Positions 1-12,234 are shown, counted from the stretch's first letter. The stretch: 64,000 bases of DNA from Saccopteryx bilineata (GCF_036850765.1 NC_089498.1:77168305-77232304), one strand, 5' to 3'. Translations and numbers: made by a program. The notes: generated by a model not told the origin, from the sequence alone.

Positions 1-1341
1 TTGCTATTACCTATCTTGTTGATAATAGCTAATCTAACAGGTGTGAGGTGGTATCTCATTGTAGTTTTGATTTTCATTTCTCCAATAGCTAATGAAGATG
101 AGCATCTTTTCATATATCTGTTGGCCATTTGTATTTCTTCCTGGGAGAAGTATCTGTTCATGTCCTCTTCCCATTTTTTTATTGGATTGTTTGCTTGGTT
201 GTTGTTGAGCTTTGTGAGTTCTTTGTATATTTTGGATATTAGGCCCTTATCTGTGCTATCGTTTGAAAATGTCTCCCATTTAGTTGGCTGTTTGTTTTGT
301 TCTCGGTTTCTTTTGCTGAGCAAAAGCTTCTTAGTCTGATGTAGTCCCATTCATTTATCCTTGCCTTCACTTCCCTTGCCTTTGGAGTCAAATTCATAAA
401 ATGCTCTTTATGGCCAAGGTCCATGAGTTTAGTACTTATTTTTCTTCTATGTACTTTATTGTTTCAGGTCTTATCTTTAGGTCTTTGATCCATTTTGAAT
501 TAATTTTCATACAAGGGGACAAACTGTAGTCAAGTTTCATTCTTTTGCATGTGGCTTTCCAGTTTTCCCAGCACCATTTGTTGAAGAGGCTTTCTTTTCT
601 CCATTGTGTGTTGTTGGCCCCTTTATCAAAAATTATTTGACCATATATATGTGGTTTTATTTCTGGGCTCTCTATTCTGTTCCATTGGTCTGAGTGTTTT
701 TCTGCCAGTACAATGCTGTTTTGATTATTCACAGTTACCAGAGACAGCCGCCCTGTTTAGGTTAGTGAGGAAGGCGGAGCATTTCTTACTCCCTATTTCC
801 TTCGGGGTTTGGTTATATATTTAGCCAATTTTTCACTCGACCATACCTTCGGGTGTATTGCAAAGCATCTGGAGGCTCCAAGTATAGGTTTTTCTGTTTC
901 TGGTTGAAGATCTTGTTGAGTTTGGGGGGAGATTTATCGGTATCGCTTCCTACCCCGCCATTACTCTGACGTCATCTCTGCTGTTTTGATTATTGTGGCT
1001 CTAGTCTATAATATAATATGAAGTCAGGTATTGTAGTGCTCCCAGCTTCATTTTTTCCCTTACAGTTACTGTGGATATTTGGGGTTTTTTATAGTTTCAT
1101 ATAAATCTGATGATATTTTATTCCATTTCTTTAAAAAATGACATTGGAATTTTGATGGAAATTGGATTAAATTTGATATATCGCTTTGGGTAATATGGTC
1201 ATTTTTACTATATTTATTCTTCCTACCCAAGAACAAGGAATATTTTTATATTTCATTGTATCTTTTTTGATTTCCCTTAACAATGCTTTGTAGTTTTCAT
1301 TATATAGGTCCTTTACATTCTCTATTATGTTTATTCCTAGG
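1..1341 (-). mobile_element. L1 fragment, ORF2 C-terminal half (minus strand)
   Basis: The minus strand encodes degenerate L1 ORF2 protein. Stretches such as [21 protein letters not shown] (436-732) match the better preserved copy at 21671-22755. Position 1 is already inside the element, so its 3' end is outside the window. It is interrupted at 730-978 by a separate insertion and ends abruptly at about 1341, where a hAT-like sequence begins. No open frame longer than about 100 codons remains, so it is dead. Confidence 0.9.
730..978 (-). mobile_element. 249-bp L1 5'UTR fragment inserted in the L1 copy
   Basis: The surrounding ORF2 sequence is interrupted and the 16 bases TGCTGTTTTGATTATT occur on both sides (714-729 and 979-994), as expected for a target-site duplication. 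Read on the minus strand the insert starts GAGATGACGTCA and resembles the start of the full-length L1 at 29215-29100, including the CRE (967-974), the ATGGCG motif and the CAGAAAC segment. It keeps an L1 5' end but has no poly(A) or 3' end, the reverse of usual L1 truncation. Confidence 0.75.
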
Positions 1342-1609
1342 TCCATGATGGCAAACCTTTTTATAAAAACTGCCCACTTTTGCAGTGCTGGTCAACCTGG
1401 TCACTCCCGCCCACTAGTGGGCATTCCAGCTTTCATGGTGGGCCAATTGCGGCACCGTATGGTTGCTCAGCTACTGCCCACCACAAAAGAAGATTGCTAC
1501 AGCACAATCTTTAGCATTTATTTTATAAAATATTCAATTTTGAGTTTTTTTCTGAATACTTTAAAATTAGGAAAGGGATAGTAGATAGATCAATTTAAAT
1601 TTTTGGCTA
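1342..1609. mobile_element. hAT-like non-autonomous DNA transposon fragment
   Basis: L1 sequence stops at about 1341 and is replaced by ATGGCAAACCTTTTTATAAA. The run from about 1358 to 1402 is nearly identical to the arm of the palindromic hAT MITE at 57065-57256, sharing ACTTTTGCAGTGCTGGTCAA. A palindromic block CCCGCCCACTAGTGGGC follows. The right terminus is not recognisable; the sequence becomes plain AT-rich before the next element at 1610. Strand cannot be assigned. Confidence 0.6.
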
Positions 1610-2080
1610 CAGTTGTCCCTCACCACTTTTCATGGTCTCACTGTATCGCGGATTTGTAAATTGTCTATATCTAATTTTGTATTGCGGATTTTTTGCTATA
1701 TCATGTGGTTTTGCAATTTATAGGTATTTTTATATATTTATTTTAATTATTTTTTCAGTAAATAAGCATTTTTTTAAAAATAAGTATTATTTAAAAATAA
1801 GCTAATTTATCATCATCTTCATCATTCATGTTGTAGTATATTCACTGGTGAGTACCCATGTAGAATTTTATATGTTGTTAAAATACGTTTAAGAGTGTAA
1901 AAGTGTTTAAGAGCATAGAAAGTGTTTATAAGAGTGTGGGAAAGGTTTATAAGAGTGTGAGGAGGGTTTATAAAGCCTTGAAATATATATACATAATAAA
2001 TATAAGGTCGCTACTTCGCGGATTTTCTCCTATCACAGAGGATTCTGGAACCTAACCCCACAATAGACGAGGGATCACTG
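1610..2080. mobile_element. pogo/Tigger-like MITE, 471 bp, TA duplication
   Basis: The left end CAGTTGTCCCTCACCA and the right end, read in reverse as CAGTGATCCCTCGTCTATTG, form imperfect terminal inverted repeats. Both ends abut TA (1608-1609 and 2081-2082), the duplication expected for Tc1/mariner/pogo elements. Subterminal motifs TCGCGGATTT and TTCGCGGATTTT face each other. There is no transposase frame. A short GTTTATAAGAGTGTG-type repeat sits at about 1888-1965. Confidence 0.75.
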
Positions 2081-2360
2081 TATTGTTATTTTTTAACCTA
2101 TCTCATTTTTTAAAACTAATTGAGTAATATTTTACTAAAAATCCTGAAATTGTATGACCTGTAGAAAATTTCCAACAATCTTTTTACTTTATTTGTAAGT
2201 ACCACATTAACTATAGGATAAACAACTCACATATTTTAAAATCAAAATATAATGTTGTGTTTAGCTTTTTGTCAGATCTTTTGGGAAAGACCTCACAGTA
2301 TTATACAATGTCCCAAGCTAAAAATTATCTGGCCTTCAATAATAAAAATAGAGTAAATGT

Positions 2361-2748
2361 GGACCTGGCTGTTTGGCTCAGTGGTAGAGCATTGGCCTAG
2401 TGTGTGGGTGTCGTGGGTTCAATTCCCAGTCAGGCACACAGGAGAAGTGACCATCTGCTTCTTCACCCCTTGTATTCCCCTTCTCTCTCTCTCTCTCTCT
2501 CTCTGTCTGTCTTCCCCTCCCACAGCCATGGCTCGATTGGTTGTAGCAAATTGGCCTGGGACGCTGAAGATTGCTTCATGGCCTCTGCCTCAGGCACTAA
2601 AAAAATGGCTCCATTACTGAGCAATGGAGCAATGACCCCAGATGGGCAGAGCATCACCCCCTAGTGGGCTTGCCATCAGGGTACATGTGGGAGTCTGTCT
2701 CTCTGCCTCCCCTCTTCTCACTAAAATAAAGTAAAAGAAAGAAAAAAA
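2361..2748 (+). mobile_element. Type 1 tRNA-derived SINE, older copy
   Basis: The head GGCTCAGTGGTAGAGCATT and box-B-like GGGTTCAATTCC mark the tRNA-derived part. It is followed by the GGAGAAGTG linker, a (CT)n run and a body ending GGGAGTCTGTCTCTCTGCC. It is diverged relative to the copies at 63192 or 46132. Flanks AATAGAGTAAATG and AATAGATGAAATG are a degenerate duplication. Confidence 0.85.
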
Positions 2749-3884
2749 ATAGATGAAATGCTAAAGGGAAAGGAAAAATAGTAGAATAGTTAGAAAGAGT
2801 AGGTTGACACCCTAACAGAAAGTTATCTTTCACATTTAGTATATTATTTGCCTTATTTAAAAAATCATATATTTTTACCCAATCAGGACTTTTAGTCATT
2901 AAATGTAATAATTTAAAATGTGGCCATAATCCAACCTAACCAAGTGATTTAATATAACACCTTAACTAACAATTATTTAATGTGTCCATTAATGGCATGC
3001 AATAAGAAATACAAAATATCATCTATATACAATCCTGCTGAAAATACTTACAGTATCAGACCAATCTAACTATGAAATGTTCTACAAGAAAATGGCCTGG
3101 GAATCTTCAAAAATGCCACTGTCATTAAAGGACAAAATGGAGAGGGTGGCAGGAGAGACTTGACAAGCAAATATAATATGTGATCCTTGATTGAAATTGC
3201 ATCCAAATTTTTTTAAAAGGAAGAAAGGAACTTGCTATAGAGAGCAATTTGAGACAGTTGAAAAAGTTTAGATAGGAATTATATATTAGATAATATTATT
3301 GTTTCACTTTTATAGTTTGTGTTTATGTAGAAAAATGCTTTGGTCTTAGGAGATGCATACTGAAGGAGTTTGGAGTCATGATGATAGGAACTTACTTTTC
3401 AGTGGTTCAGGTCGGAAAAAAGTTATGTGTAGAACATGTTGCAATTGGTAAATATAGGGCTAAGTGTGTTCATTCCACTGTTGGTAAGTTTCTTATTTTC
3501 CAAAATGATAAGTTTAGGAATAACCTACAAGGAAAGAAATTTTAAATATAGTAATAATAATAAATTAATACACTACATAACATTTTAAACTTTCATGAAT
3601 TATCCTTTTCAGAAATCTTGTTTATTGAGATTGGCAGAGATTATTCCCTTTTGGTAAATTTTTTTTGGTTCTTTTTAATTTTTTTATTTCTTATTAAGTT
3701 TTTAATTTTTTAATTATAGTTTATATTCAATATTATTCTATATTAGTTTCAGAGATATAGCAAAGTGGTTATAAAGTCATTTACTTTACAGAGTGATTAC
3801 CTGCTGTTTCAAGTACCCACATAGCCCCAACCATATTTTTCTTGATATTATTGATTTTTTTCCCCTATACTATACCTCTTGGTA
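2749..3884. other. Intronic sequence without recognised features
   Basis: AT-rich sequence with no convincing ORF, RNA gene or repeat that I recognise. A T-rich stretch at about 3660-3720 precedes the next SINE. Confidence 0.5.
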
Positions 3885-4308
3885 TCGTTATTTTTCTTAT
3901 TTTTATTTTTTTTGACAGAGGTAGAGAGAGAGTCAGAGAGAGGGACATATAGGGACAGACAGACAGACAGGGAGAGAGATGAGAAACATCAGTTCTTTGT
4001 TGCAGCACCTTAGATGTTTGTTGATTGCTTTATCATGTGCCTTGACTGGGGTGCTACAGCAGAGCAAGTGACCCCTTGCTCAAGCCAGTGACCTTAGGCT
4101 TCAATCCAGCAACCTTTGGGCTCAAGCTAGCAGCCATGGGGTCATGTCTGTGATCCCACACTCAAGCCAGTGACCCCGTTCTCAAGCTGGTGAGCCCGTG
4201 CTTAAGCTAGATGAGCCAACTCTCAAACCAGCAACCTCAGAGTTTTGAACCTGGGTCCTCAGCATCCCAGTCCGATGCTCTATCCACTGCACCACTGCCA
4301 GTTCAGGC
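3885..4308 (-). mobile_element. Type 2 tRNA-derived SINE (minus strand)
   Basis: The plus strand reads as the reverse of a type 2 SINE: T-rich tail, GACAGACAGACAGACAGGGA, repeated CTCAAGCCAGTGACC blocks, then the reversed tRNA head ending GGTCCTCAGCATCCCAG and CACTGCACCAC-like sequence. A 10-bp duplication CCTCTTGGTA flanks it (3875-3884 and 4309-4318). Internal repetition of the CAAGC blocks makes it slightly longer than the copy at 31040. Confidence 0.88.
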
Positions 4309-4564
4309 CCTCTTGGTAACTTAAAAAAAAATAAATTTTTAACCTTCAGACTGGAAATAGAGGAATCTAAAAACTGTTTTTCATTTTTATTCTATTTTTA
4401 TTTCATTTCTAAATGTAATTGAAAACAGTCCCTTTAAAGCATTAAAGACATTCAGTTGATCTAACTGGGATTCATTGTTTAGCTTTGTTCAACAGAGAAG
4501 TATTAAATATTTAAGTACTGTATAGTAAAGTGTCTAATCTTACAGAATCTCTAAGATTGTCCAA

Positions 4565-4745
4565 ATTTATACTGATTCCACCACTTACCAACTGTGATCT
4601 TGGATGATTCATTTGACATACATGCTTCTCAGTCTTCTTAAATATCAAATGAGGTTAATAATGGCTCCTATTTCTTAGGGTTTTAGTGATGATTAAATGA
4701 GTTAATATATTTGGAGCACTTAGGAAAGAGCCTGGAATATATATG
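4565..4745 (+). repeat. MIR (ancient CORE-SINE)
   Basis: The order CCACTTACCAACTGTGATCT, CTTCTTAAATATCAAATGAG, then GATTAAATGAGTTAATAT and GAGCCTGGAATATAT follows the classic MIR consensus in the sense direction. It is strongly diverged, as expected of an element shared across mammals. Confidence 0.75.
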
Positions 4746-6410
4746 TTTAAGAAATATAGTTGCTGCTGCGGCCACTATTGCTGTTATTGTTCTTGTGTGT
4801 TGCTGTTGTTATTACCTGGATCTTTGCTAAGAAAGGGTCAGACTCTCAGACTGGACTGCCATTAAGAAGTTCACAATGTATTCGTTTTACTCACAAAGTA
4901 ATTTCATATTTTATATTAAAAGAATATTCATATAGAACACTTTGCTTATATGTGTAGTCATCTTTTCAATCAGATATTGAGTTCTACAATGTAAAAGGTA
5001 GATTTCAGCTCTGGAAACACATAAGAATATTCTTAGGAGAGAGTTTATGTACTGTCAAAATAATACTTAGAAATTTAGCAAATTTGGATCAATAGAAGAA
5101 GGTCATGAATTTTGGATAGATATTAGAGAAGTGAGGAAAGGGGACTTAATTCCCATTTAAGATAATGACTTGAGGAAGGGTGCAGATATATGTAACATAT
5201 CCATTAGACTAGTGTCTCTGTGTGTGCATGTTTGTATGTATGCATATAGGGAAAAAAATCTTTGGACTGTTTAGATTTGAATTTGAATTAAATTCTGATT
5301 TTAAGAACTTATTTTTTCTCTGTATCCTCTTTTTGGTAGCATTCTGTTTCCTAAGACATACTTTGAAACAGCGATGTATGTAGTCCTAAAAATGATACTA
5401 TTATTGTGCCAGACTCTGAGCAGAATGGGATAATTTTCTGATTATTCTCCAATTGGAGTATAGTAAGATTGCTCAGTTTAAGTTCTGTGCATAACTACTA
5501 AATGCTAACTCTAAAAAGTCAACAAATTTCCATTTTATTCATTTAAAATGGAATGTACAGGTTTATTTTAGATCTAAAAATTTACTGAAACCACCAAATG
5601 TCAGAGAGAAAAGTAAAATGGGGTTTAAAATGATCTTTTAAGAGATTCTTTCAAATCATGTAAAATGATTTCACAAAAATGCCCATATCAATTTTATCTT
5701 AATATATTTAAGCCCATATTTTTTTAAAGTGTTATAGCATTTAACCAATACTTCTGGAAATTAATGTCAGTGATATTCTATATACTTAAAAATTCCTTCT
5801 CTTTTTTTGTCTTTTTAAATTCATGGCATACAAATTTGGAAAATGTTTCTATAAAGAAAATAAGCATTTAAAAAATGTTTTAGGAGAGACTTTTCAAGTT
5901 ATAAAAAATGTTTGTGGAAACATTTTTATGCATTTATTGCAACATTGATTTTATCAAGGTGTTTCTATAGACATACTTACATACTAATTTTTAATAGGTT
6001 CAATATATGATATATATAATGAAGTTAATGATAGTGTAGAACTATGTTAACCCACAAAATATTACCAGGGATTTACTAACAGTCACAAATATAATTATAC
6101 AGAAGAAAATTGCAGTTGCAAATGCAGTTTTTAACCTTTTACATTCTCTCTTTATATTTAGATAGTACCAGAGATACTGTATTCCTATGTAGCATATGCT
6201 CTTCAGAATACATTACCACCATTGGAACAAAGCTTCAGAGCCCAATTTAAGCTTCAATAATTATAGTTATTTCCCCAGTGCTAGTAAATAAGAGAAAACA
6301 ACTTTGATCCAATGTCTCAGCCTACATCTCTTAATTGAAATAATCCAAAAGTCTAAAGATTTCAGTACCATTTATGTCTTCCTGATAACATTTTTGGTGT
6401 TTATTCCTGA
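4746..6410. other. Intronic sequence without recognised features
   Basis: AT-rich and free of convincing ORFs. The 65-codon frame beginning at 4760 starts in a CTGCTG-rich stretch and has no recognisable similarity. Simple GTGTGTGCATG-like repeats lie near 5219. Confidence 0.5.
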
Positions 6411-6617
6411 ATTTATTGATTGATTTTTAGAGAGAGAGTGAGGACGGAGGGAGAGAGAGAGAGAAAGAGAGTGAGAGAGTGAAACTTCAGTTTATTGTTC
6501 CACTTATTCATGCATTCATTGGTTGATTCTTCTGTGTGCCCTGACAGGGAGCGAACCTATACCTTGACATATTGCAATGACGCTCCAACCAGCCGAGCTA
6601 CTCTACCAGAGCCTGTT
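6411..6617 (-). mobile_element. Type 3 short tRNA-derived SINE (minus strand)
   Basis: The plus strand starts TTTATTGATTGATTTTTAGA, runs through a (GA)n tract and GTTCCACTTATTCATGC, and ends in a reversed, diverged tRNA head (CCAACCAGCCGAGCTACTCT). This mirrors the sense copies at 29662 and 40624. No clear duplication could be read. Confidence 0.8.
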
Positions 6618-7194
6618 TTTTGTTTCTTTAACTCTTTGAGCAAGTCAGTTAGTTGATCTTTGTCTTAGTTTTCTCCTGGTATAGTTAAGCAAGATGATCC
6701 CCAAAGCTAGAACTTCTGGTTTGAAAATTCTGTTGATTTTTCACTTAGTAACTCACAGATTACTTTTTGGGATAGAAACAGTTTTGAACACACTGAGGTA
6801 TCAGGTGCTAAATCAGAATTGCACCCTAGATCTGTCATTATTTTAATTTTTATTTGTCTACTTCTCTATGGAATTTAATGTCTTTATTTCAAAAATATAC
6901 ATTGGTAGATAGAAGGTAGTGAGTGCTGAGTGTATAAAATGCCTTTACTTGGTGTATGCCATTTCCTTACATTTATCTTTTATTACAAAAGTTTTCAAAT
7001 ATACACAAAGTAGCAAAAATATTATAATGAATCCTCATCTATCCATTATTGAGATTCAACAATTAATAAAGTTTTGCTATCTTAATTTTAAAACATTTTT
7101 CAACTGAAAGATTTGCTTTTATACTATTTGACCTCTTGCCTTTTATTTTATATACATTGTGGTTTTTTAAAAAATAATAGTAATTTTTATACTC
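6618..7194. other. Intronic sequence without recognised features
   Basis: AT-rich sequence ending at the A-rich tail of the old L1 to its right. The 62-codon frame at 6919 has no recognisable features. Confidence 0.5.
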
Positions 7195-7562
7195 TTAACC
7201 ATTTTTTTATTTATGATTTTAATTTGTGTTTACATAGATTCAAGCGTCCCACTGAATATATCTCCCCCCACCCCCTTATTTCTCCTCAGCCCCCCATGCG
7301 CCCTCCCCCCAATTCCTTCCTCCCTTCCCTCCAGGATTTGCTGTCTTGTTCTCTATAATACTGTGTTATGTATATATAATTTCATTAATCTCTTTCCCTT
7401 CTCTGATCCCATCTTCTCTTCTACTTTCCCTTTGACCACTTTCCCTCTGGTCCCTTTGACCCCACCTCTGCCTTTGTTCCCTTGCTCAGTTCACATTGTT
7501 CATTGGATTCCTCAAATAAGTGAGATCATATGGTATTTTTCTTTCCCTGTCTGGCTTATTTC

Positions 7563-8031
7563 TTTTTGTTTGTTTGTTTTCAATATTTCTTTTCTTTCTT
7601 TCTTTTTATAAATAAATTTTTATTAATGGGGTGACATCAATAAATCAGGGTACATATATTCAAAGAAAACATGTCCAGGTTATCTTGTCATTCAATTATG
7701 TTGCATACCCATCACCCAAAGTCAGATTGTCCTCTGTCACCTTCTATCTAGTTTTCTTTGTGCCCCTCCCCCTCCCCCTCTCCCTCACTCCTTCCCCCCC
7801 CACCCCATAACCACTACACTCTTGTCTATGTCTCTTAATCTCGTTTTTATGTCCCACCAATGTATGGAATCATACAGTTCTTGGTTTTTTCTGATTTACT
7901 TATTTCACTCCGTATAATGTTATTAAGATCCCACCATTTTGTTGTAAATGATCCGATGTCATCATTTCTTATGGCTGAGTAGTATACCATAATGTATATG
8001 TGCCACATCTTCTTTATCCAGTCTTCTATAT
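7563..8031 (-). mobile_element. Young-type L1 3' end, part of a composite insertion
   Basis: After a T/C-rich tail (7563-7620) the sequence GGGGTGACATCAATAAATCA and onward matches the 3'UTR and last codons of the L1 at 20951-21400. Homology stops at about 8031 inside the ORF2 C-terminal region. The 12-bp direct repeat CTGGCTTATTTC flanks this piece plus the unknown segment to 9118 (7551-7562 and 9119-9130), so the two appear to have entered together. Confidence 0.85.
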
Positions 8032-9118
8032 ATTTTTTTTACAGTGATTAAAGCCTTTAAGCAAACTCTTGGCCAATATAGCAAGAATCCGTAAAAGAGT
8101 AGTGTCCTTAACATGTTCACCAAGTCCAAGTTGGCACCAACACCATTCCAAATCCCTGAAAATGCAACCCAACCCCAGTTCAGTCCATTAGGAGCTGTCA
8201 CAAGGAGCAGGAGTCCAGGAAAAGTCCACATCCAGGAAAAGTCCGCATGGCACTGGAATTGTTGTCACCATTCTATACTTTGCAGCTCATGTCCAAGTCC
8301 CAATGACAGCTGCTTTTAGCTGGCAATGATTCAAGTAGACAGGAAAAGCCATCTGCAGTGTGTGTGGAGATGGAGCTTCTGTTCTACTCGGCCTGGGGAA
8401 ATGAGACCAGGTTGCTTTTCCCTGGAGCTCTGCAACTGTTGTGTGGTAAAGAGAACCTTGGGATACACTAAGCTGGGTGGCAAAGGTAAATTCATAATAG
8501 AAGTTGGCAAAAGGGGGAAAGAGAGCTCTAAATTAGGAGTAGGTCCCAGCCTGAAATATGAATGGGGCATTGAGGTAGGAGGAATAAAGGAAACACTATA
8601 TATCAAACAAAACAGCAGAAAATAGGACTATCAACACCCACAACAGAGATCTTCAAGGGAAGAATAAAAAACCTGACTATTCAGGCAAGACATAGTTAAG
8701 TAGCCCTTGTGCAAATGAGATCAGTTTACCTGCTTCTTGGAAGAAATGCCCTAGGCTCGTCCACAGTGTCGTAGATGGGGCCGACAGCCCTGGGCACCTT
8801 CAGCCTTCTGTGGCAAACCCCAGCATTCTGGGCAAGGTTAGGTCATAGGTGGCTGGAGCAGGGCTGGAAGAGACTGAACCCTCCCTTAGAGGAGCGAGGG
8901 GGAAGTCTACCTTCCAGTGTCCCGTTTTCCTCACAGCAAAGGCATGCAAGCCTGGCAGGCTTTAGCTCAATGACCTTCCTATTCACTATTGAAGCAGGAC
9001 CCAGGTGGAATCCTATGAGACCCCTTTGGGGCATTGGAGCCTTTAAGGGCATATCCTAAAAGCTGGTAGTTCACCTGATCTCTATTGGGCTTTTTCTGCC
9101 TCTTGGTACCTTAAAAGA
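8032..9118 (-). mobile_element. Unclassified 1.09-kb segment joined to an L1 3' end
   Basis: This segment interrupts the old L1: homology leaves at 7562 and resumes at 9119-9130 with a 12-bp duplication. It matches no other part of the window. It is moderately GC-rich, with small ORFs on both strands (for example 8326-8625 plus, 99 codons; 7962-8231 minus) that I cannot assign. On the minus strand it would be the 5' part of the inserted RNA and the L1 end the 3' part. It could be an LTR or other retroelement fragment, a retrocopied transcript fused by template switching, or the 5' domain of a composite retroposon. Confidence 0.55.
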
Positions 9119-11836
9119 CTGGCTTATTTCACTTAGCATAATAGTCTCCAGGTCCATCCATGTTGTCGCGGAAAGGTAAGATTTCCTTCTTCCTGACGGA
9201 CGTGTAGTATTCCATTGTGTGTATGTACTACTGCTTTTTAATCCACTTGTCCACTGATGGAGACTTGGTTTGTTTTAGATCTTGGTTATTGTAAACAATG
9301 CTGCCATAAATATAGGGGTGCATTTCTTTTTTTGAATCAGTAATTTGTTATTCATAGGATATATTCCTAAAAGTGGGATATAGCTGGGTCAAAGGGCAGT
9401 TCTATTTTTAATTTTTTGAGGAATCTCCATACTATTTTCCACAGTGGCTGCACCAGTCTACATTCCCACCAACCATGCAAAAGGGTTCCCTTTTCTCCAC
9501 ATCCTTGGCACTTGTTATGTGTTGTTTTGTTGATGAGCGCCATTCTGACTGGTGTGAGATGATATCTCATTGTGGTTTTAATTTGCATTTCTCTAATGAT
9601 TAGTGATGCTGAACATTTTTTCATCTGCCTATTGACCATCTGTATGTCCTCTTTGGAGAAGTGTCTGTTCATTTCTTTTGCCCATTTTTTGATTGGATTG
9701 GTTATCTTCTTGGTGTTAGAAGTTCTTTATAAATTTTGGTTATTAACCCCTTATCAGACATATTGCGAATATATTTTCCCATTGTGTGGGTTGTCTTTTT
9801 ATTTTGTTAATAGTGTCTTTAGCTGTGCAAAAGCTTTTTAGTTTGATGTAGTCCCATTTGTTCATCCTGTCCTTTATTTCACTTACCTGTGGAGATAAAT
9901 CAGCAAAAATATTGCTGCAAGAGATGTCGCAGAGTTTACTGCCTATGTTTTCTTCCAAGATGTTTATGGTTTCACGACTTACATTTAAGTTTTATCCATT
10001 TTGAGTTTATTTTTGTGCATGATGTAAGTTAGTGGTCTAGTTTCATTTTTTTGCAGGTAGCTGTCCAATTTCCCCAACACCATTTGTTACAAGAGACTGT
10101 CTTTACTCCATTGTATGCTCTTACCTCCTTTGTCAAATATCAATTGTCCATATAAGTGTGGGTTTATTTCTCGGTTCTCTGTTCTGTTCCATTGATCTGT
10201 ATGCCTATTCTTATGCCAGTACCAAGCTGTTTTGAATGCGATGGCCTTGTAGTATAATTTGATATCAGGAAGTGTGATACCCCCCCCCACACACACACAC
10301 ATTATTATTCTTTTTCAGGATTGCTGAGGCTATTCGTGTTCTTTTTTTGGTTCCACATAAATTTTTGGAATATGTGTTCTATATCTTTGCAGTATGTCAT
10401 TGGTATTTTAATAGGAACTGCATTGAATTTATAGATTGCTTTGGATAATATAGACATTTTAATGATGTTTATTCTTTCTGTCCATGAACATGGTATATGC
10501 TTCCACTTGTTTGTATCTTTCTTGATTTTTTTTAACAATGTTTTATAATTTTTCGAGTACAAGTCTTTAACTTCTTTGGTTAAATTTTCTCCTAGGTACT
10601 TTATTTTTTTTGTTGCAATAGTGAAAGGGATTGTTTTCCTAATTTCTCTTTTAGATAGTTCGTGGTGTATAAAAATGCCATTGATTTCTGAATATTGATT
10701 TTATATCCTGCCACCTTGCTGAATTCATTTATCAGGTCTAGTAGTGTTTTGAGTGAGACTTTAGGGTTTTCTATGTACAGTATTATATCATCAGCAACTA
10801 ATGATAGTTTTACTTCTTCTTTTCCAGTTTGGATGCCTTTTATCTCTTCTTCTTGTCTGATTGCTGTGGCTAGTGCTTCCAGGACTATGTTGAATAAGAG
10901 TAGTGAAAGGGGGCAACCCTGCCTTGTTCCCAGTCTTAAGGGGATTTCTTTTCATTTTTGCCCATTGATTATGATATTGGCTTTGGGTTTGTCATAGATG
11001 GCCTTTATTATGTTGAGGTATGTTCCCTGTATTCCCACTTTGCTGAGAGTTTTGATCATGAATGGATGCTGGATTTTATCAAATGCTTTTTCTGCATCTG
11101 TTGAAATTATTATGTGGTTTTTATCCTGTCTTTTGTTTATGTGTTGAATCACATTGCTTGACTTGCAGATATTGTACCAGCCTTGTCTCCCTAGAATAAA
11201 TCCCACCAGATCATGATGTATGATTTTTTTCATGTATTGCTGGATTTGGTTTGCTAATATTTTGTTGAGAATTTTAGCATCTAAGTTCATCAGGGATATT
11301 GGTCTATAATTTTCTTTCTCTGTAGTCTCTTTGCCTGGTTTTGGAATCAGTATTATGCTTGCCTCATCAAAGGAGTTTGGAACTTTTCACTCCTCTTGAA
11401 GTTTTTGAAATAGTTTGAGAAGGATAGGAGTTAGTTCTTCTTTAAATATTTGGTAAAATTTGCCAGTGAAGCCATCTGGCCCAAGACTTTTGTTTGTTGG
11501 GAGTTTTCTTGATAATTGTTTCAATCTCATTTGATGAAATCAGTCTGTTTAGGTTTTCTGATATATATTGATTTTTGAAAGATAATATGTTTCAAGGAAT
11601 TTGTCTATTTTGACTAGGTTGTCTAATTTTATGGCATACAGTTCTTTATATTATTTTCTTACAATGCTTTGTATGTTACTTCTCCTCTCTCATTTCCAAT
11701 TTTATTTATTTGAGTCCACTTTCTTTTATTTTTGGTGAGTCTGGTTAAATGTTCATCAATTTTGTTTACCTTTTCAAAAAACCAGCTCTTGGTTTCATTG
11801 ATCCTCTGTATTGGTTTATTAGACGCTGTGTCTTTT

Positions 11837-12234
11837 TTTTTTTTTTCTTTTCATTTTTTCTGAAGCTGGAAACAGGGAGAGACAGTCAGACAGACTCCTG
11901 CATGCGCCCGACCGGGATCCACCCAGCACGCCCACCAGGGGTGAGGCTCTGCCCACCAGGGGGCGATGCTCTGCCCATCCTGGGCATCGCCATGTTGCGA
12001 CCAGAGCCACTCTAGCGCCTGGGGCAGAGGCCAAGGAGCCATCCCCAGCGCCCGGGCCATCTTTGCTCCAATGGAGCCTTGGCTGCAGGAGGGGAAGAGA
12101 GAGACAGAGAGGAAAGCGCGTCGGAGGGGTGGAGAAGCAAATGGGCGCTTCTCCTGTGTGCCCTGGCCGGGAATCGAACCCGGGTCCTCCGCACGCTAGG
12201 CCGATGCTCTACCGCTGAGCCAACCGGCCAGGGC
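11837..12234 (-). mobile_element. Type 1 SINE, young copy, in old L1 ORF2
   Basis: The reversed element ends in an intact tRNA head whose box B reads GGGAATCGAACCCGGGT on the plus strand. The target-site duplication GACGCTGTGTCTTTT is perfect (11822-11836 and 12235-12249). Low divergence and the perfect duplication indicate a recent insertion. Confidence 0.95.

Noticed and set aside
8326..8625. 99-codon ORF in the unknown segment
   Set aside because: It is on the strand opposite the inferred insertion and overlaps a 91-codon frame on the other strand; no recognisable motif.
12012..12199. Recurring SINE frames ([37 protein letters not shown] and similar)
   Set aside because: These are the same SINE sequence read in different frames at many places. 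They are chance ORFs, not proteins.
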